From positions 62,001 through 126,000 of the forward strand of contig NZ_JAGLEJ010000024.1 in the NCBI RefSeq assembly GCF_023145115.1: a DNA stretch of 64,000 nucleotides. Direction: 5' to 3'. Below are positions 8,721 through 16,353 of the stretch, in pieces. A program made the position numbers and the translations under genes. Every line of letters starts with the position of its first letter. Within the stretch, counting starts at the first letter, position 1. This DNA comes from Algiphilus sp. Its GTDB lineage: Bacteria > Pseudomonadota > Gammaproteobacteria > Nevskiales > Nevskiaceae. A model generated the notes under the pieces. The model made no database searches. It worked only from the letters and a program-made list of their open reading frames with translations, and was not told the origin of the DNA.

Positions 8721-9188
8721 ATGACCCTTTCCGCTGGCGACCCGATTCCCGACCTCGAGCTTCCCGCAACCGGTGACGAGGGCAGCATCAGGCTGCGCGA
8801 TCTGAAGGGCAGCGCCCTGGTGCTGTACTTCTACCCCAAGGACAACACGCCGGGCTGCACGCAGGAAGGGCAGGACTTCGCCGCGATGGAGAGCGAATTC
8901 GCGGCCGCCGGCGCGCGCATCATCGGCGTGTCGCGCGACACCGTGCGCACGCACGAGAACTTCCGCAAGAAGTACGGCTTCGGCTTCACGCTGCTGTCCG
9001 ATGCCGAGGAGCAGGCCTGCCAGGCCTTCGATGTCATCCGCGAGAAGAACATGTACGGCAAGAAGGTGCGCGGCATCGAGCGCAGCACCTTCCTGTTCGA
9101 CGCCGACGGCAAGCTGGCGACCGAGTGGCGCAAGGTCAAGGTCGACGGTCACGCCGATGCGGTCCTGGAAGCCGTGAAGGCCCTCTGA
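8721..9188 (+). CDS. bcp: Thiol peroxidase of the Bcp/PrxQ family
   Basis: Bcp reduces hydrogen peroxide and organic peroxides using thioredoxin. The 155-residue protein has the peroxidatic motif NTPGCTQEG with Cys46. E. coli Bcp has a resolving Cys five residues later; here that position is Gln51, and the only other Cys is Cys100 (EEQACQAF). It may therefore work as a one-Cys enzyme or use Cys100. A conserved Arg (RGIERSTFLFD) is near residue 120. The preceding 156 bases after gcvR hold nothing recognisable. Separate transcription from gcvR is possible but no clear promoter was seen. Confidence 0.93.
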   Translation: MTLSAGDPIPDLELPATGDEGSIRLRDLKGSALVLYFYPKDNTPGCTQEGQDFAAMESEFAAAGARIIGVSRDTVRTHENFRKKYGFGFTLLSDAEEQACQAFDVIREKNMYGKKVRGIERSTFLFDADGKLATEWRKVKVDGHADAVLEAVKAL

Positions 9189-9240
9189 TCCGCTCGCGCT
9201 CCCGTATCGGCGGCACCCCACGCAGATTGCCAGAGCTCCC

Positions 9241-10683
9241 ATGACGCAACGTCGCATCTTCGTGCTGGACACCAACGTCCTCATGCACGACCCCGCTTCG
9301 CTCTACCGCTTCGAGGAGCACGACCTCTATCTGCCGATGGTGGTGCTGGAAGAGCTCGACGCCGCCAAGAAGGGCACCAGCGAGGTCTCGCGCAATGCGC
9401 GCCAGGTCTCCCGCATGCTCGACGACATCGTCAGCCAGGCGGATCGCGCCCAGATGACCGACGGCCTGCCGCTGTCCGGCGGCCGGCCGCCCGGGCTGCA
9501 GACACCGGTCGACGGCAGCGCCGGCGCGGAACCCGCCAGAAGCGGGCGCATCTTCTTCCAGACGCGACCGGCCGCGACCGCCCTGCCCGACCTGCTGCCC
9601 GGCAACAAGCCGGACAACAGCATTCTGGTCTGCGCACTGAGCCTCGCGACCGAGTATCCCGAGACCGCCGTGACACTGGTGTCGAAGGACATCAACCTGC
9701 GCATCAAGGCGGCGGTCGTCGGCATCCACGCCGAGGACTACTACAACGACCAGGTACTGGAGGACGTCGACCTCCTGCACCACGGCCACAGCGCCCTGCC
9801 GGACGACTTCTGGGCAGCCCACGGCGACGCCATGGAGAGCTGGCAGGACAACCGGGGCAACGCGCACTACAGCGTCAGCGGCCCCATGGTCTCGGAATGG
9901 TCGCCCAACCAGTTCCTCTATCTGCCCGACGAGGCCGACGAGGGCACCGGCCTGGAGCTGCGCGTCGACCGTGCCGACAGCAACGCGGCCGAGCTGTCCG
10001 TGGTCGAGGACTACCGCGAGGGCAAGCGCGGCGTCTGGGGCGTGCACGCCAAGAATCGCGAGCAGAACTTCGCGCTCAACCTGCTGCTCGACCCGGACAT
10101 CGACTTCGTCACACTGCTCGGCGCCGCCGGCACCGGCAAGACACTGCTGACGCTGGCAGCCGGTCTCGCCCAGACCCTTGACGAAGCGCGCTACCGCGAG
10201 ATCATCATGACCCGCGTGACCGTGCCGCTGGGCGAGGACATCGGCTTCCTGCCCGGCACCGAGGAAGAGAAGATGACGCCGTGGATGGGCGCGCTCATGG
10301 ACAACCTCGAGGTCCTCACCCAGGCCGGCGAAGGCAGCGAGTGGGAGCGCGCCGCGACCAACGAGCTGCTGGCCAAGCGCATCAAGATCCGCAGCCTCAA
10401 CTTCATGCGCGGGCGCACCTTCTTCAACCGTTTCATCATCATCGACGAGGCGCAGAACCTGACCTCGAAGCAGATGCGCACCATGATCACGCGCTGCGGC
10501 CCCGGCACCAAGATGGTCTGCCTGGGCAACCTGGCGCAGATCGACACCCCCTATCTGTCCGAGACCACCTCCGGCCTTACCTACGTGGTCGACCGCTTCC
10601 GCGGCTGGCCGCACGGTGGCCACATCACGCTGGCGCGCGGCGAGCGCTCGCGACTGGCGGCCTTCGCATCGGACGTGCTGTAG
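9241..10683 (+). CDS. PIN-domain/PhoH-family ATPase
   Basis: The product is a two-domain protein of 480 residues. Residues 1-150 form a PIN nuclease-like domain (VLDTNVLMHDP, EELDAAKKG and a late acidic patch). Residues 250-475 form a PhoH P-loop ATPase with Walker A GAAGTGKTLL near residue 294 and Walker B FIIIDEAQNL near 400. PhoH2/YlaK-type proteins of this layout have been described as RNA helicase-nucleases, probably in RNA decay and stress. It starts 52 bases after bcp on the same strand and converges on epmA. The family call is secure; the physiological substrate is not known. Confidence 0.9.
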   Translation: MTQRRIFVLDTNVLMHDPASLYRFEEHDLYLPMVVLEELDAAKKGTSEVSRNARQVSRMLDDIVSQADRAQMTDGLPLSGGRPPGLQTPVDGSAGAEPARSGRIFFQTRPAATALPDLLPGNKPDNSILVCALSLATEYPETAVTLVSKDINLRIKAAVVGIHAEDYYNDQVLEDVDLLHHGHSALPDDFWAAHGDAMESWQDNRGNAHYSVSGPMVSEWSPNQFLYLPDEADEGTGLELRVDRADSNAAELSVVEDYREGKRGVWGVHAKNREQNFALNLLLDPDIDFVTLLGAAGTGKTLLTLAAGLAQTLDEARYREIIMTRVTVPLGEDIGFLPGTEEEKMTPWMGALMDNLEVLTQAGEGSEWERAATNELLAKRIKIRSLNFMRGRTFFNRFIIIDEAQNLTSKQMRTMITRCGPGTKMVCLGNLAQIDTPYLSETTSGLTYVVDRFRGWPHGGHITLARGERSRLAAFASDVL

Positions 10684-10715
10684 GCCGAACCGCCGACGGC
10701 ACCGCGCGCCGGGGT

Positions 10716-11609
10716 CTATTGCGCGCGCGGAATCGGCATCGCCGCGGCAATATCGTCGGCACCGAGCAGCAGCATGAGCAGGCGATCAACGCCCAGGGCC
10801 ACGCCAGCGCACTCCGGAAAGTCCTCGGGAAGGCCGCTGCCGTCCGGCAGATCGGCGCCGCGGCGCTCGCGGCACCCGTTCGCCAGTTCGACGCCGCGCC
10901 AGAACAGCTCGAAGCGCGTCGACCAGCGCGGATCGTCCTGCTGCAGGCAGGCCAGCGGACTGTCGATCGCGGGATAGCCGGTGAGTAGCACCGGACCCGC
11001 GTGGCCGAGCCGCGGCTGCACGCACAGCCCCATCAGCAGATCCCGCCAGTAGCCGGCATCGGCGTGTTCCGGCGCATCCGCCGGTGCCAGCCCGTGCGCC
11101 ACCGCGGCCTCGGCGAGCGCGCTGGCCGGCGCCAGCGGATCGATGCCCGCTTCGGCCCGGAACGCGTCCGCGTAGCGCAGCCGGCCGGCCACCGCGGGCG
11201 CATCGCAGACCTGCAGCAGGGCGTCGAGTTCGGCGGCGACGTGATGCTCGTCGCGCCCCAGCCGATACCACTCGCAGAGCAGGAACTCCTCGGCGTGATG
11301 GCGTCCGGACTCGCCGCCGCGGAAGGCGTGCGCGAGCTGGTAGACATCACCGCTGCCGTCCGCCAGCAGGCGCTTCAGCCAGTACTCCGGCGAGGGCAGC
11401 AGCCAGCCGCCCTCGCAGGCCAGCGCCCGGATGTGTGGCTCGGAGACCACCGCCGGCGCGCGCAGCGGCGCATCGACCTCGGTCGCGCCGCGCTCGGCGA
11501 AGAAGGCGCGGATGCGCGCGAGAAGCGCGGCCCGTCGCTGCAGCAGGTGGCGCAGGTCCGGCCTGCCCGCGGTGGACGCGGTGGATGCCGGATCCCGGCC
11601 CGCGGTCAC
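10716..11609 (-). CDS. epmA: EF-P (R)-beta-lysine ligase
   Basis: EpmA is a truncated class II lysyl-tRNA synthetase paralogue that attaches beta-lysine to a Lys of elongation factor P rather than to tRNA. The 297-residue protein lacks the anticodon-binding domain. It shows the class II motif 2 region AHAFRGGESGRHHAEEFLL and motif 3 GVALGVDRLLMLLLG near the C-terminus. The start is a GTG whose last three bases with the following A form GTGA, overlapping the efp stop by four bases, so the two genes are translationally coupled. With efp before it and epmB divergent on the other strand, the modification pathway is encoded in one place. Confidence 0.93.
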   Translation of the reverse strand: MTAGRDPASTASTAGRPDLRHLLQRRAALLARIRAFFAERGATEVDAPLRAPAVVSEPHIRALACEGGWLLPSPEYWLKRLLADGSGDVYQLAHAFRGGESGRHHAEEFLLCEWYRLGRDEHHVAAELDALLQVCDAPAVAGRLRYADAFRAEAGIDPLAPASALAEAAVAHGLAPADAPEHADAGYWRDLLMGLCVQPRLGHAGPVLLTGYPAIDSPLACLQQDDPRWSTRFELFWRGVELANGCRERRGADLPDGSGLPEDFPECAGVALGVDRLLMLLLGADDIAAAMPIPRAQ

Positions 11610-12175
11610 TCCTTGACGCGCGACAGGTACTCGCCGGAGCGCGTGTCGACCTTGATGACCTCGCCCTCCTCGATGAACAGCGGCACGCGCACCACCGCGC
11701 CGGTCTCCAGCTTGGCGGGCTTGGTGCCACCGGTGGCGGTGTCGCCGCGCAGGCCCGGGTCGGTCTCGACGATCTTGAGTTCCACATTGTTGGGCGGCAG
11801 CACCTGGATGGGCGCGCCGTTCCACAGCGTCACCACGCAGGTGTCCTGCTCCTTGAACCAGACCTCGTTGTCGCCCACCGCACGCTTGTCGGCGGTGATC
11901 TGCTCGTAGCTCTGCGGATCCATGAAGTGCCAGAACTCGCCGTCCGCGTACAGGTACTGCATGTCGAGCTCGACGACGTCGGCCGCTTCCACCGATTCGC
12001 CGGACTTGAAGGTGCGCTCGATCGTGCGGCCGCTCTTGAGATTGCGCACCTTGACGCGATTGAAGGCCTGGCCCTTGCCGGGCTTGACGAACTCGTTCTC
12101 GACGATGGCGTAGGGCTCGCCGTCGAGCAGGATCTTGAGACCGGATTTGAATTCGTTGGTGCTGAAGCTGGCCAT
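11606..12175 (-). CDS. efp: Elongation factor P
   Basis: EF-P enters the ribosomal E site and helps peptide-bond formation at polyproline stretches. The 189-residue sequence is full length: an N-terminal KOW-like domain, then two OB folds ending GEYLSRVKE. The modified loop reads FVKPGKGQAF, with Lys34 as the expected beta-lysylation target of EpmA. That matches the neighbouring epmA and epmB genes and argues against the rhamnosylation branch, which uses Arg. The ATG is at 12175, and the 71 bases to epmB must hold the divergent promoters. Confidence 0.97.
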   Translation of the reverse strand: MASFSTNEFKSGLKILLDGEPYAIVENEFVKPGKGQAFNRVKVRNLKSGRTIERTFKSGESVEAADVVELDMQYLYADGEFWHFMDPQSYEQITADKRAVGDNEVWFKEQDTCVVTLWNGAPIQVLPPNNVELKIVETDPGLRGDTATGGTKPAKLETGAVVRVPLFIEEGEVIKVDTRSGEYLSRVKE

Positions 12176-12246
12176 GGCGGAATCGCCGCTGCGGAAGCGG
12201 CGCTACGATCGATGAAGGGAGGGGTTTGCCGACGACCGGCAAGCCC

Positions 12247-13269
12247 ATGACAATGCGCACGATGATAGCAGAAGCCCTCGCCGCCCCCGACAGCACCAGC
12301 ACGGTCGCCGCATGGCAACGGGAGCTGCAGGAGAGCTTCCGCAGCCCCGCCGCCCTCGCCGCGCATCTCGGCCTGGAGCCGTGCCCACCGCATGTCCCGA
12401 CAGCCTTCGCCTTCCGGGTGCCGCGCGCTTTCGCCGCGCGCATGCGCCGTGGCGACCCGGCCGATCCATTGCTGCGCCAGGTCTGGCCGGCACCCGCCGA
12501 GACGCACGAGGCATCCGGGTTCGGCCCCGATCCGGTCGGTGATCTTGCAGCCGCAAGGGGCGACGGTCTGCTGCACAAGTACCACGGCCGCGTCCTGCTG
12601 ACGCTGACCGGTGCGTGCGCGGTGCACTGCCGCTACTGCTTCAGGCGCCACTTCCCGTATGCCGGGCAGACCGCGAGCCGCGGCGCCTGGACGCGCGTGC
12701 TGGAAGCGCTCCACGCCGATCCGAGCATCGAGGAGGTGATCCTGTCCGGCGGCGACCCCCTGTCGCTGCCCGATGCGCGGCTGGCGGCGATCACCGATGA
12801 TCTCGCCGCCGTCCCGCACCTGCGCCGCCTGCGCATCCACACCCGCCAGCCGGTCGTGCTGCCGTCGCGTGTCGACGACGCCCTGCTCGCCTGGCTGTCG
12901 CGCTTCCCGCTGCCGACCAGCGTGGTACTGCACGTCAACCACGCCAACGAGATCGACGCGGCATTGATGGCGGCCTGCGCGGCGCTGCGCCGCACCGGCG
13001 TGCACCTGCTGAACCAGGCCGTGCTGCTGCGCGGCGTCAACGATTCGGTGGCCGACCAGACGGCGCTTTCGGTCGCGCTCTTCGACGCCGGCGTAGTACC
13101 TTACTACCTGCACCTGCTGGACCGCGTTCGCGGCGCAGCCCATTTCCATGTGCCCGAGGAGGCGGCGACAACCATCATGATGCAGATGCGCGATCGGCTC
13201 CCGGGCTACCTGGTGCCCCGACTCGCACGCGAGGACGCCGGCGCCGGGGCCAAGACCGTCATCGCCTGA
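12247..13269 (+). CDS. epmB: EF-P lysine 2,3-aminomutase
   Basis: EpmB is a radical SAM enzyme that turns L-lysine into (R)-beta-lysine, the substrate EpmA adds to EF-P. The iron-sulfur motif CxxxCxxC is seen as CAVHCRYCF at Cys124, Cys128 and Cys131. Other KamA-family landmarks are EVILSGGDPLSL, RIHTRQPVVLP and a PLP-binding region toward the C-terminus (HLLDRVRGAAHF). The start is uncertain: a purine-rich AAGGGAGGGG lies at 12215-12224, too close to a TTG at 12226 and somewhat far from the ATG at 12247. I use the ATG because the extra residues are not conserved. Product length is 340 residues. Confidence 0.92.
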   Translation: MTMRTMIAEALAAPDSTSTVAAWQRELQESFRSPAALAAHLGLEPCPPHVPTAFAFRVPRAFAARMRRGDPADPLLRQVWPAPAETHEASGFGPDPVGDLAAARGDGLLHKYHGRVLLTLTGACAVHCRYCFRRHFPYAGQTASRGAWTRVLEALHADPSIEEVILSGGDPLSLPDARLAAITDDLAAVPHLRRLRIHTRQPVVLPSRVDDALLAWLSRFPLPTSVVLHVNHANEIDAALMAACAALRRTGVHLLNQAVLLRGVNDSVADQTALSVALFDAGVVPYYLHLLDRVRGAAHFHVPEEAATTIMMQMRDRLPGYLVPRLAREDAGAGAKTVIA

Positions 13270-13275
13270 GCGCGA

Positions 13276-15351
13276 ATGGATTCCACCATGCCCACGTCCG
13301 TGCCGAATCTGCTGATGCTGGTGGTGAGCGCCGAGCAGGGCATGTCGACGCGCGCCGAGACCATTCTGCGGAACCGTGGGTGGCGGGCGCGCGCAGCCTG
13401 GGCCGCCGATACCGCCGAGGTCGAGGAGATTCTGTCGCGCACCGAGCCGGAACTCGTGCTCTGCGACGTCGGCCAGGACATCGGCGCGGTATGCGGGCTG
13501 GCGCGACAGCTGTCACCGGAGCTCGCCGTCATCGCGGTGGCCGCGGACGGCTCCGGCATCTCGTCGACGCTCCGCAACGAGGCCTTCGCCGCCGGCGCGG
13601 TCGACATCGCCGCCATGGGCAGCGATGACGCCGAGGAGGACCTGGCGGCGGTCTGCCTGCGCGAGTACCGCGCCAGCCGTACCGGCTGGGAGCTGCGCGA
13701 GGCCCGCATGCGGCTGGCCGAGTACGAGAGCCGGCAGCGTACGCTGGTCGCGGAGACCTCGCGCGCACTGCTCACCGTCAGCGAAGGCATCATCGTCGAG
13801 GCCAACCCGGCGGCGGCCGAAACCCTTGGCTTCGCCTCCGTGGACGACCTCATCGCGCAGCCCTTCCTCGACCTGGTCGCGTCGAGTGATCAGCCGCAGG
13901 TCCGCGATCACCTCACCCAGCTCGTCAAGCAGCGGGTGGCGGAAACCGAGTTCACCGCGGCCTTCCGGATCGGGGACGCCGAGGCCGCGATCCACACCCG
14001 CATCAGCGCGCGCCAGAGCGACGGCGACAGCGAGCTGCAGCTCGACGCCGTGCTGCGTCCGCAGGCCGTGCCGCGCAGCGACGAAGCCACGCCCGACGCA
14101 CCGCCGGTCGCGGCGGCACAGACCTTCGCCGACATCCGTGAATCGCTCGGCCGGGCCATCGAAACCGCCCTGAGCGCAGAGTCCCAGCAGGGCGTGCTCT
14201 ATTTCCGCATCGACGGGTTCACCGCGCACGAGGAACGGCTCGGGCTCATCCCGGCGGCCCGCGTCGCCGACACCTGGGAGGCGCTCATTGCCGAAGCGCT
14301 GCCGGCGCAGTCGTGGGTGGTGCGCATGGCGCCGGACGAGCTCTGCGCCGTTGCGCCGGCGGAGGACACCGATGCGCTGACGGCGCTCGCCGAGTCGCTG
14401 CGCCAGCAGGTCGCGCACCAGAACTTCCGGAGCGACCAGTTCGAGTGCCACATCACGCACTCCACCGCCGTCTACCCGCTGCGCGAGGGCGTGGGGGCGG
14501 CTGCCGAGGTGCTGCGCGATGCCTGCTTCGAGGCCCGCCGCATCTCCGGGGAAACCGGCAACACCACCTGCAGCATCGGCGACGCGGCGCGCGCCGCGGC
14601 CGAGGAGCGCAAGGAACGCGAGGCCGCCGACGAGCTGCGCGAAGCGCTCAGGGAAGGCCAGCGCTTCCAGCTGGCATACCAGAACATCGCCAGCCTCGGT
14701 GACGATACCCGCCAGATCTACGACGTGCTGGTCCGCATGCGCGACGCCAGCGGCAACGAGCGCCACGCGCGCGAGTTCCTGCCGATCGCCGAGCGCTCCG
14801 GCCTGATGCCCCAGATCGACCTGCTGGTGCTGACCCGCGCCGTCAGCGCGCTCTCGCGCCGATCCGGCACCTGCCTGATGGTGCGCCTGTCGGAGGCCTC
14901 GCTCAGCGAGCCGGAAGCGATCGTGAAGCTGATCGAGACACAGCAGCCCGCGGCCGGGACGCTCGCGCTGCAGGTCCGCGAATCGGTCGTGCAGCACCAT
15001 GTCAGCAAGGTCGCGGCGCTGCGCGAGAAGCTGCGCTCGCTGTCGGTCGAATTCGTGCTCGACTACTTCGGCGACAGCCCCGGCTCGTCGACGCTGCTCG
15101 ACCACGTCAAGCCGGACTACGTGAAGTTCAACCCGGCCTTTGCCGCCAGGCTCGACGACGAGCAGACCCACGAGCGCCTGGCCGCGCTGGTCAAGGCCGC
15201 GCACAGCAGCCAGTCGCGCGTCATCGTGCCCTTCGTCGAGAACACCCGCATCATGGGCGAGCTCTGGCAGATGGGGATCAACTACGTGCAGGGCAACGGC
15301 GTGCAGGAAGCCGAGGTGGTCATGCTGGCCGGCGACCGGATCCCGCGCTAG
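13276..15351 (+). CDS. FimX-like protein with REC-like, PAS and degenerate GGDEF-EAL domains
   Basis: The product is a 691-residue signalling protein. The order is a receiver-like domain (about 10-130), a PAS domain (about 150-260), a GGDEF-like domain (about 285-430) and an EAL-like domain (about 455-680). The GGDEF signature is replaced by APDEL. The EAL signature is replaced by YDVLVRM, and the downstream DDFG and KID-type motifs by LDYFGDS and VKFNP, so neither diguanylate cyclase nor phosphodiesterase activity is expected. The tail VQGNGVQEAE also departs from active EAL proteins. FimX of Pseudomonas has this domain order and binds c-di-GMP to control type IV pili; a similar effector role is my inference. 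It lies seven bases after epmB. Confidence 0.78.
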   Translation: MDSTMPTSVPNLLMLVVSAEQGMSTRAETILRNRGWRARAAWAADTAEVEEILSRTEPELVLCDVGQDIGAVCGLARQLSPELAVIAVAADGSGISSTLRNEAFAAGAVDIAAMGSDDAEEDLAAVCLREYRASRTGWELREARMRLAEYESRQRTLVAETSRALLTVSEGIIVEANPAAAETLGFASVDDLIAQPFLDLVASSDQPQVRDHLTQLVKQRVAETEFTAAFRIGDAEAAIHTRISARQSDGDSELQLDAVLRPQAVPRSDEATPDAPPVAAAQTFADIRESLGRAIETALSAESQQGVLYFRIDGFTAHEERLGLIPAARVADTWEALIAEALPAQSWVVRMAPDELCAVAPAEDTDALTALAESLRQQVAHQNFRSDQFECHITHSTAVYPLREGVGAAAEVLRDACFEARRISGETGNTTCSIGDAARAAAEERKEREAADELREALREGQRFQLAYQNIASLGDDTRQIYDVLVRMRDASGNERHAREFLPIAERSGLMPQIDLLVLTRAVSALSRRSGTCLMVRLSEASLSEPEAIVKLIETQQPAAGTLALQVRESVVQHHVSKVAALREKLRSLSVEFVLDYFGDSPGSSTLLDHVKPDYVKFNPAFAARLDDEQTHERLAALVKAAHSSQSRVIVPFVENTRIMGELWQMGINYVQGNGVQEAEVVMLAGDRIPR

Positions 15352-15353
15352 TC

Positions 15354-15378
15354 CGCCGGGGCCGATCCGACCCCGGCG
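15354..15378. terminator. Hairpin between convergent genes
   Basis: CGCCGGGG (15354-15361) pairs perfectly with CCCCGGCG (15371-15378) around a nine-base loop. It falls in the 42 bases between the FimX-like gene and htpX, which converge. There is no T-run after the stem on either strand, so it is not a textbook intrinsic terminator, but its place suggests it limits read-through from both sides. Confidence 0.4.
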
Positions 15379-15393
15379 AAAATCCCGCCCGAA

Positions 15394-16284
15394 TCAGCCC
15401 GCGGCCTGCTGCAGGGCGGCGATGCGCGCCTCCAGCGGCGGGTGCGTGCTGAATAGCTTCGCCATTGCGCCACCCCGGATGCCGAATGCCGACATGTTCT
15501 CGGGCAGTGTCGAGGCGCCGCCCTGATAGCTCTGCAGGCGCGACAGCGCGTCGACCATCTTGCGCCGACCGGCAAGCTGGGCGCCGCCGGCATCGGCGCG
15601 GAACTCGCGCTTGCGCGAGAACCAGCACACCACGGCCGATGCAGCGATGCCGAGCAGGATCTGCAGCACGATCACCGACGCGAAGTAGCCGAGACCGTAG
15701 CCCTGCTCGTTCTTGAGGATGACGCGGTCGATGAAGTGCCCGATGACGCGTGACAGGAAGATCACGAAGGTGTTGAGCACGCCCTGGATGAGGGTCAGCG
15801 TCACCATGTCGCCATTGGCGATATGGCTGACCTCGTGGCCCAGCACGGCCTCGACCTCGTCCTGCTTCATGCCGCGCAGCAGACCGGTGGACACCGCCAC
15901 CAGCGCCTTGTTGCGACTGGCACCGGTGGCGAAGGCATTGGGTTCGGGCGAATCGAAGATGGCGACCTCGGGCATGCCGATGCCGGCCTGGCGCGCCTGA
16001 CGCTGCACCGTGTTGATCAGCCAGGATTCCGCCGAGTTGCTCGGCTGGCTGATCACCTTGGCGCCCGTCGACCACTTGGCGATGGGCTTGGAGAGCAGCA
16101 GCGAGATGAAGGCACCGCCGAATCCGAAGATGGCGGCAAAGATCAGCAGGGTGAAGTAGTCCAGTCCACCCTGGGCATCCATCATCGGATCGAGTCCGAG
16201 GAAGCTCGAAATGACGAACCACGCCACCGAAAGCACCGCGAGAATCGCGATGTTGGTGGCGACGAACAGCATGATGCGCTTCAT
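15394..16284 (-). CDS. htpX: Membrane zinc metalloprotease HtpX
   Basis: HtpX is an M48 inner-membrane protease that degrades damaged membrane proteins alongside FtsH. The 296-residue protein has two N-terminal membrane helices (about 4-27 and 42-66), the zinc motif HEVSH near residue 150, and two further helices around 165-215. The third zinc ligand Glu is in the EFRADAGGA segment. Ordering and length match the E. coli protein. A sigma-32-like promoter lies upstream (16353-16325), consistent with the heat-shock control known for htpX. The ribosome site is weak. The gene follows parC but looks separately transcribed. Confidence 0.95.
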   Translation of the reverse strand: MKRIMLFVATNIAILAVLSVAWFVISSFLGLDPMMDAQGGLDYFTLLIFAAIFGFGGAFISLLLSKPIAKWSTGAKVISQPSNSAESWLINTVQRQARQAGIGMPEVAIFDSPEPNAFATGASRNKALVAVSTGLLRGMKQDEVEAVLGHEVSHIANGDMVTLTLIQGVLNTFVIFLSRVIGHFIDRVILKNEQGYGLGYFASVIVLQILLGIAASAVVCWFSRKREFRADAGGAQLAGRRKMVDALSRLQSYQGGASTLPENMSAFGIRGGAMAKLFSTHPPLEARIAALQQAAG

Positions 16285-16304
16285 TGTTGTCTTTTACGCC
16301 TCTG

Positions 16305-16324
16305 AAAACAGGGAGCTTTCCCCT
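16305..16324 (-). terminator. Possible intrinsic terminator after parC
   Basis: On the minus strand AGGGGAAAGCTCCCT (16324-16310) folds into a five-pair stem with one G-U pair and a five-base loop. It is followed by GTTTTC. It sits 25 bases past the parC stop codon. The stem is short, so this is tentative; it also overlaps the predicted htpX transcription start. Confidence 0.35.
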
Positions 16325-16353
16325 ACATGGCGGCTTGGACCGCCGAATTCAAG
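16325..16353 (-). promoter_or_regulatory. Sigma-32-like heat-shock promoter for htpX
   Basis: Reading the minus strand, CTTGAA (16353-16348), 15 bases, then CGCCATGT (16332-16325). The RpoH consensus is CTTGAAA, 13-17 bases, CCCCATNT, so the -10 matches seven of eight positions. The predicted start of transcription near 16318 leaves a leader of about 35 bases before the htpX ATG. The -35 overlaps the stop codon of parC. htpX is a known RpoH target in E. coli, which makes the match more credible. Confidence 0.6.
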
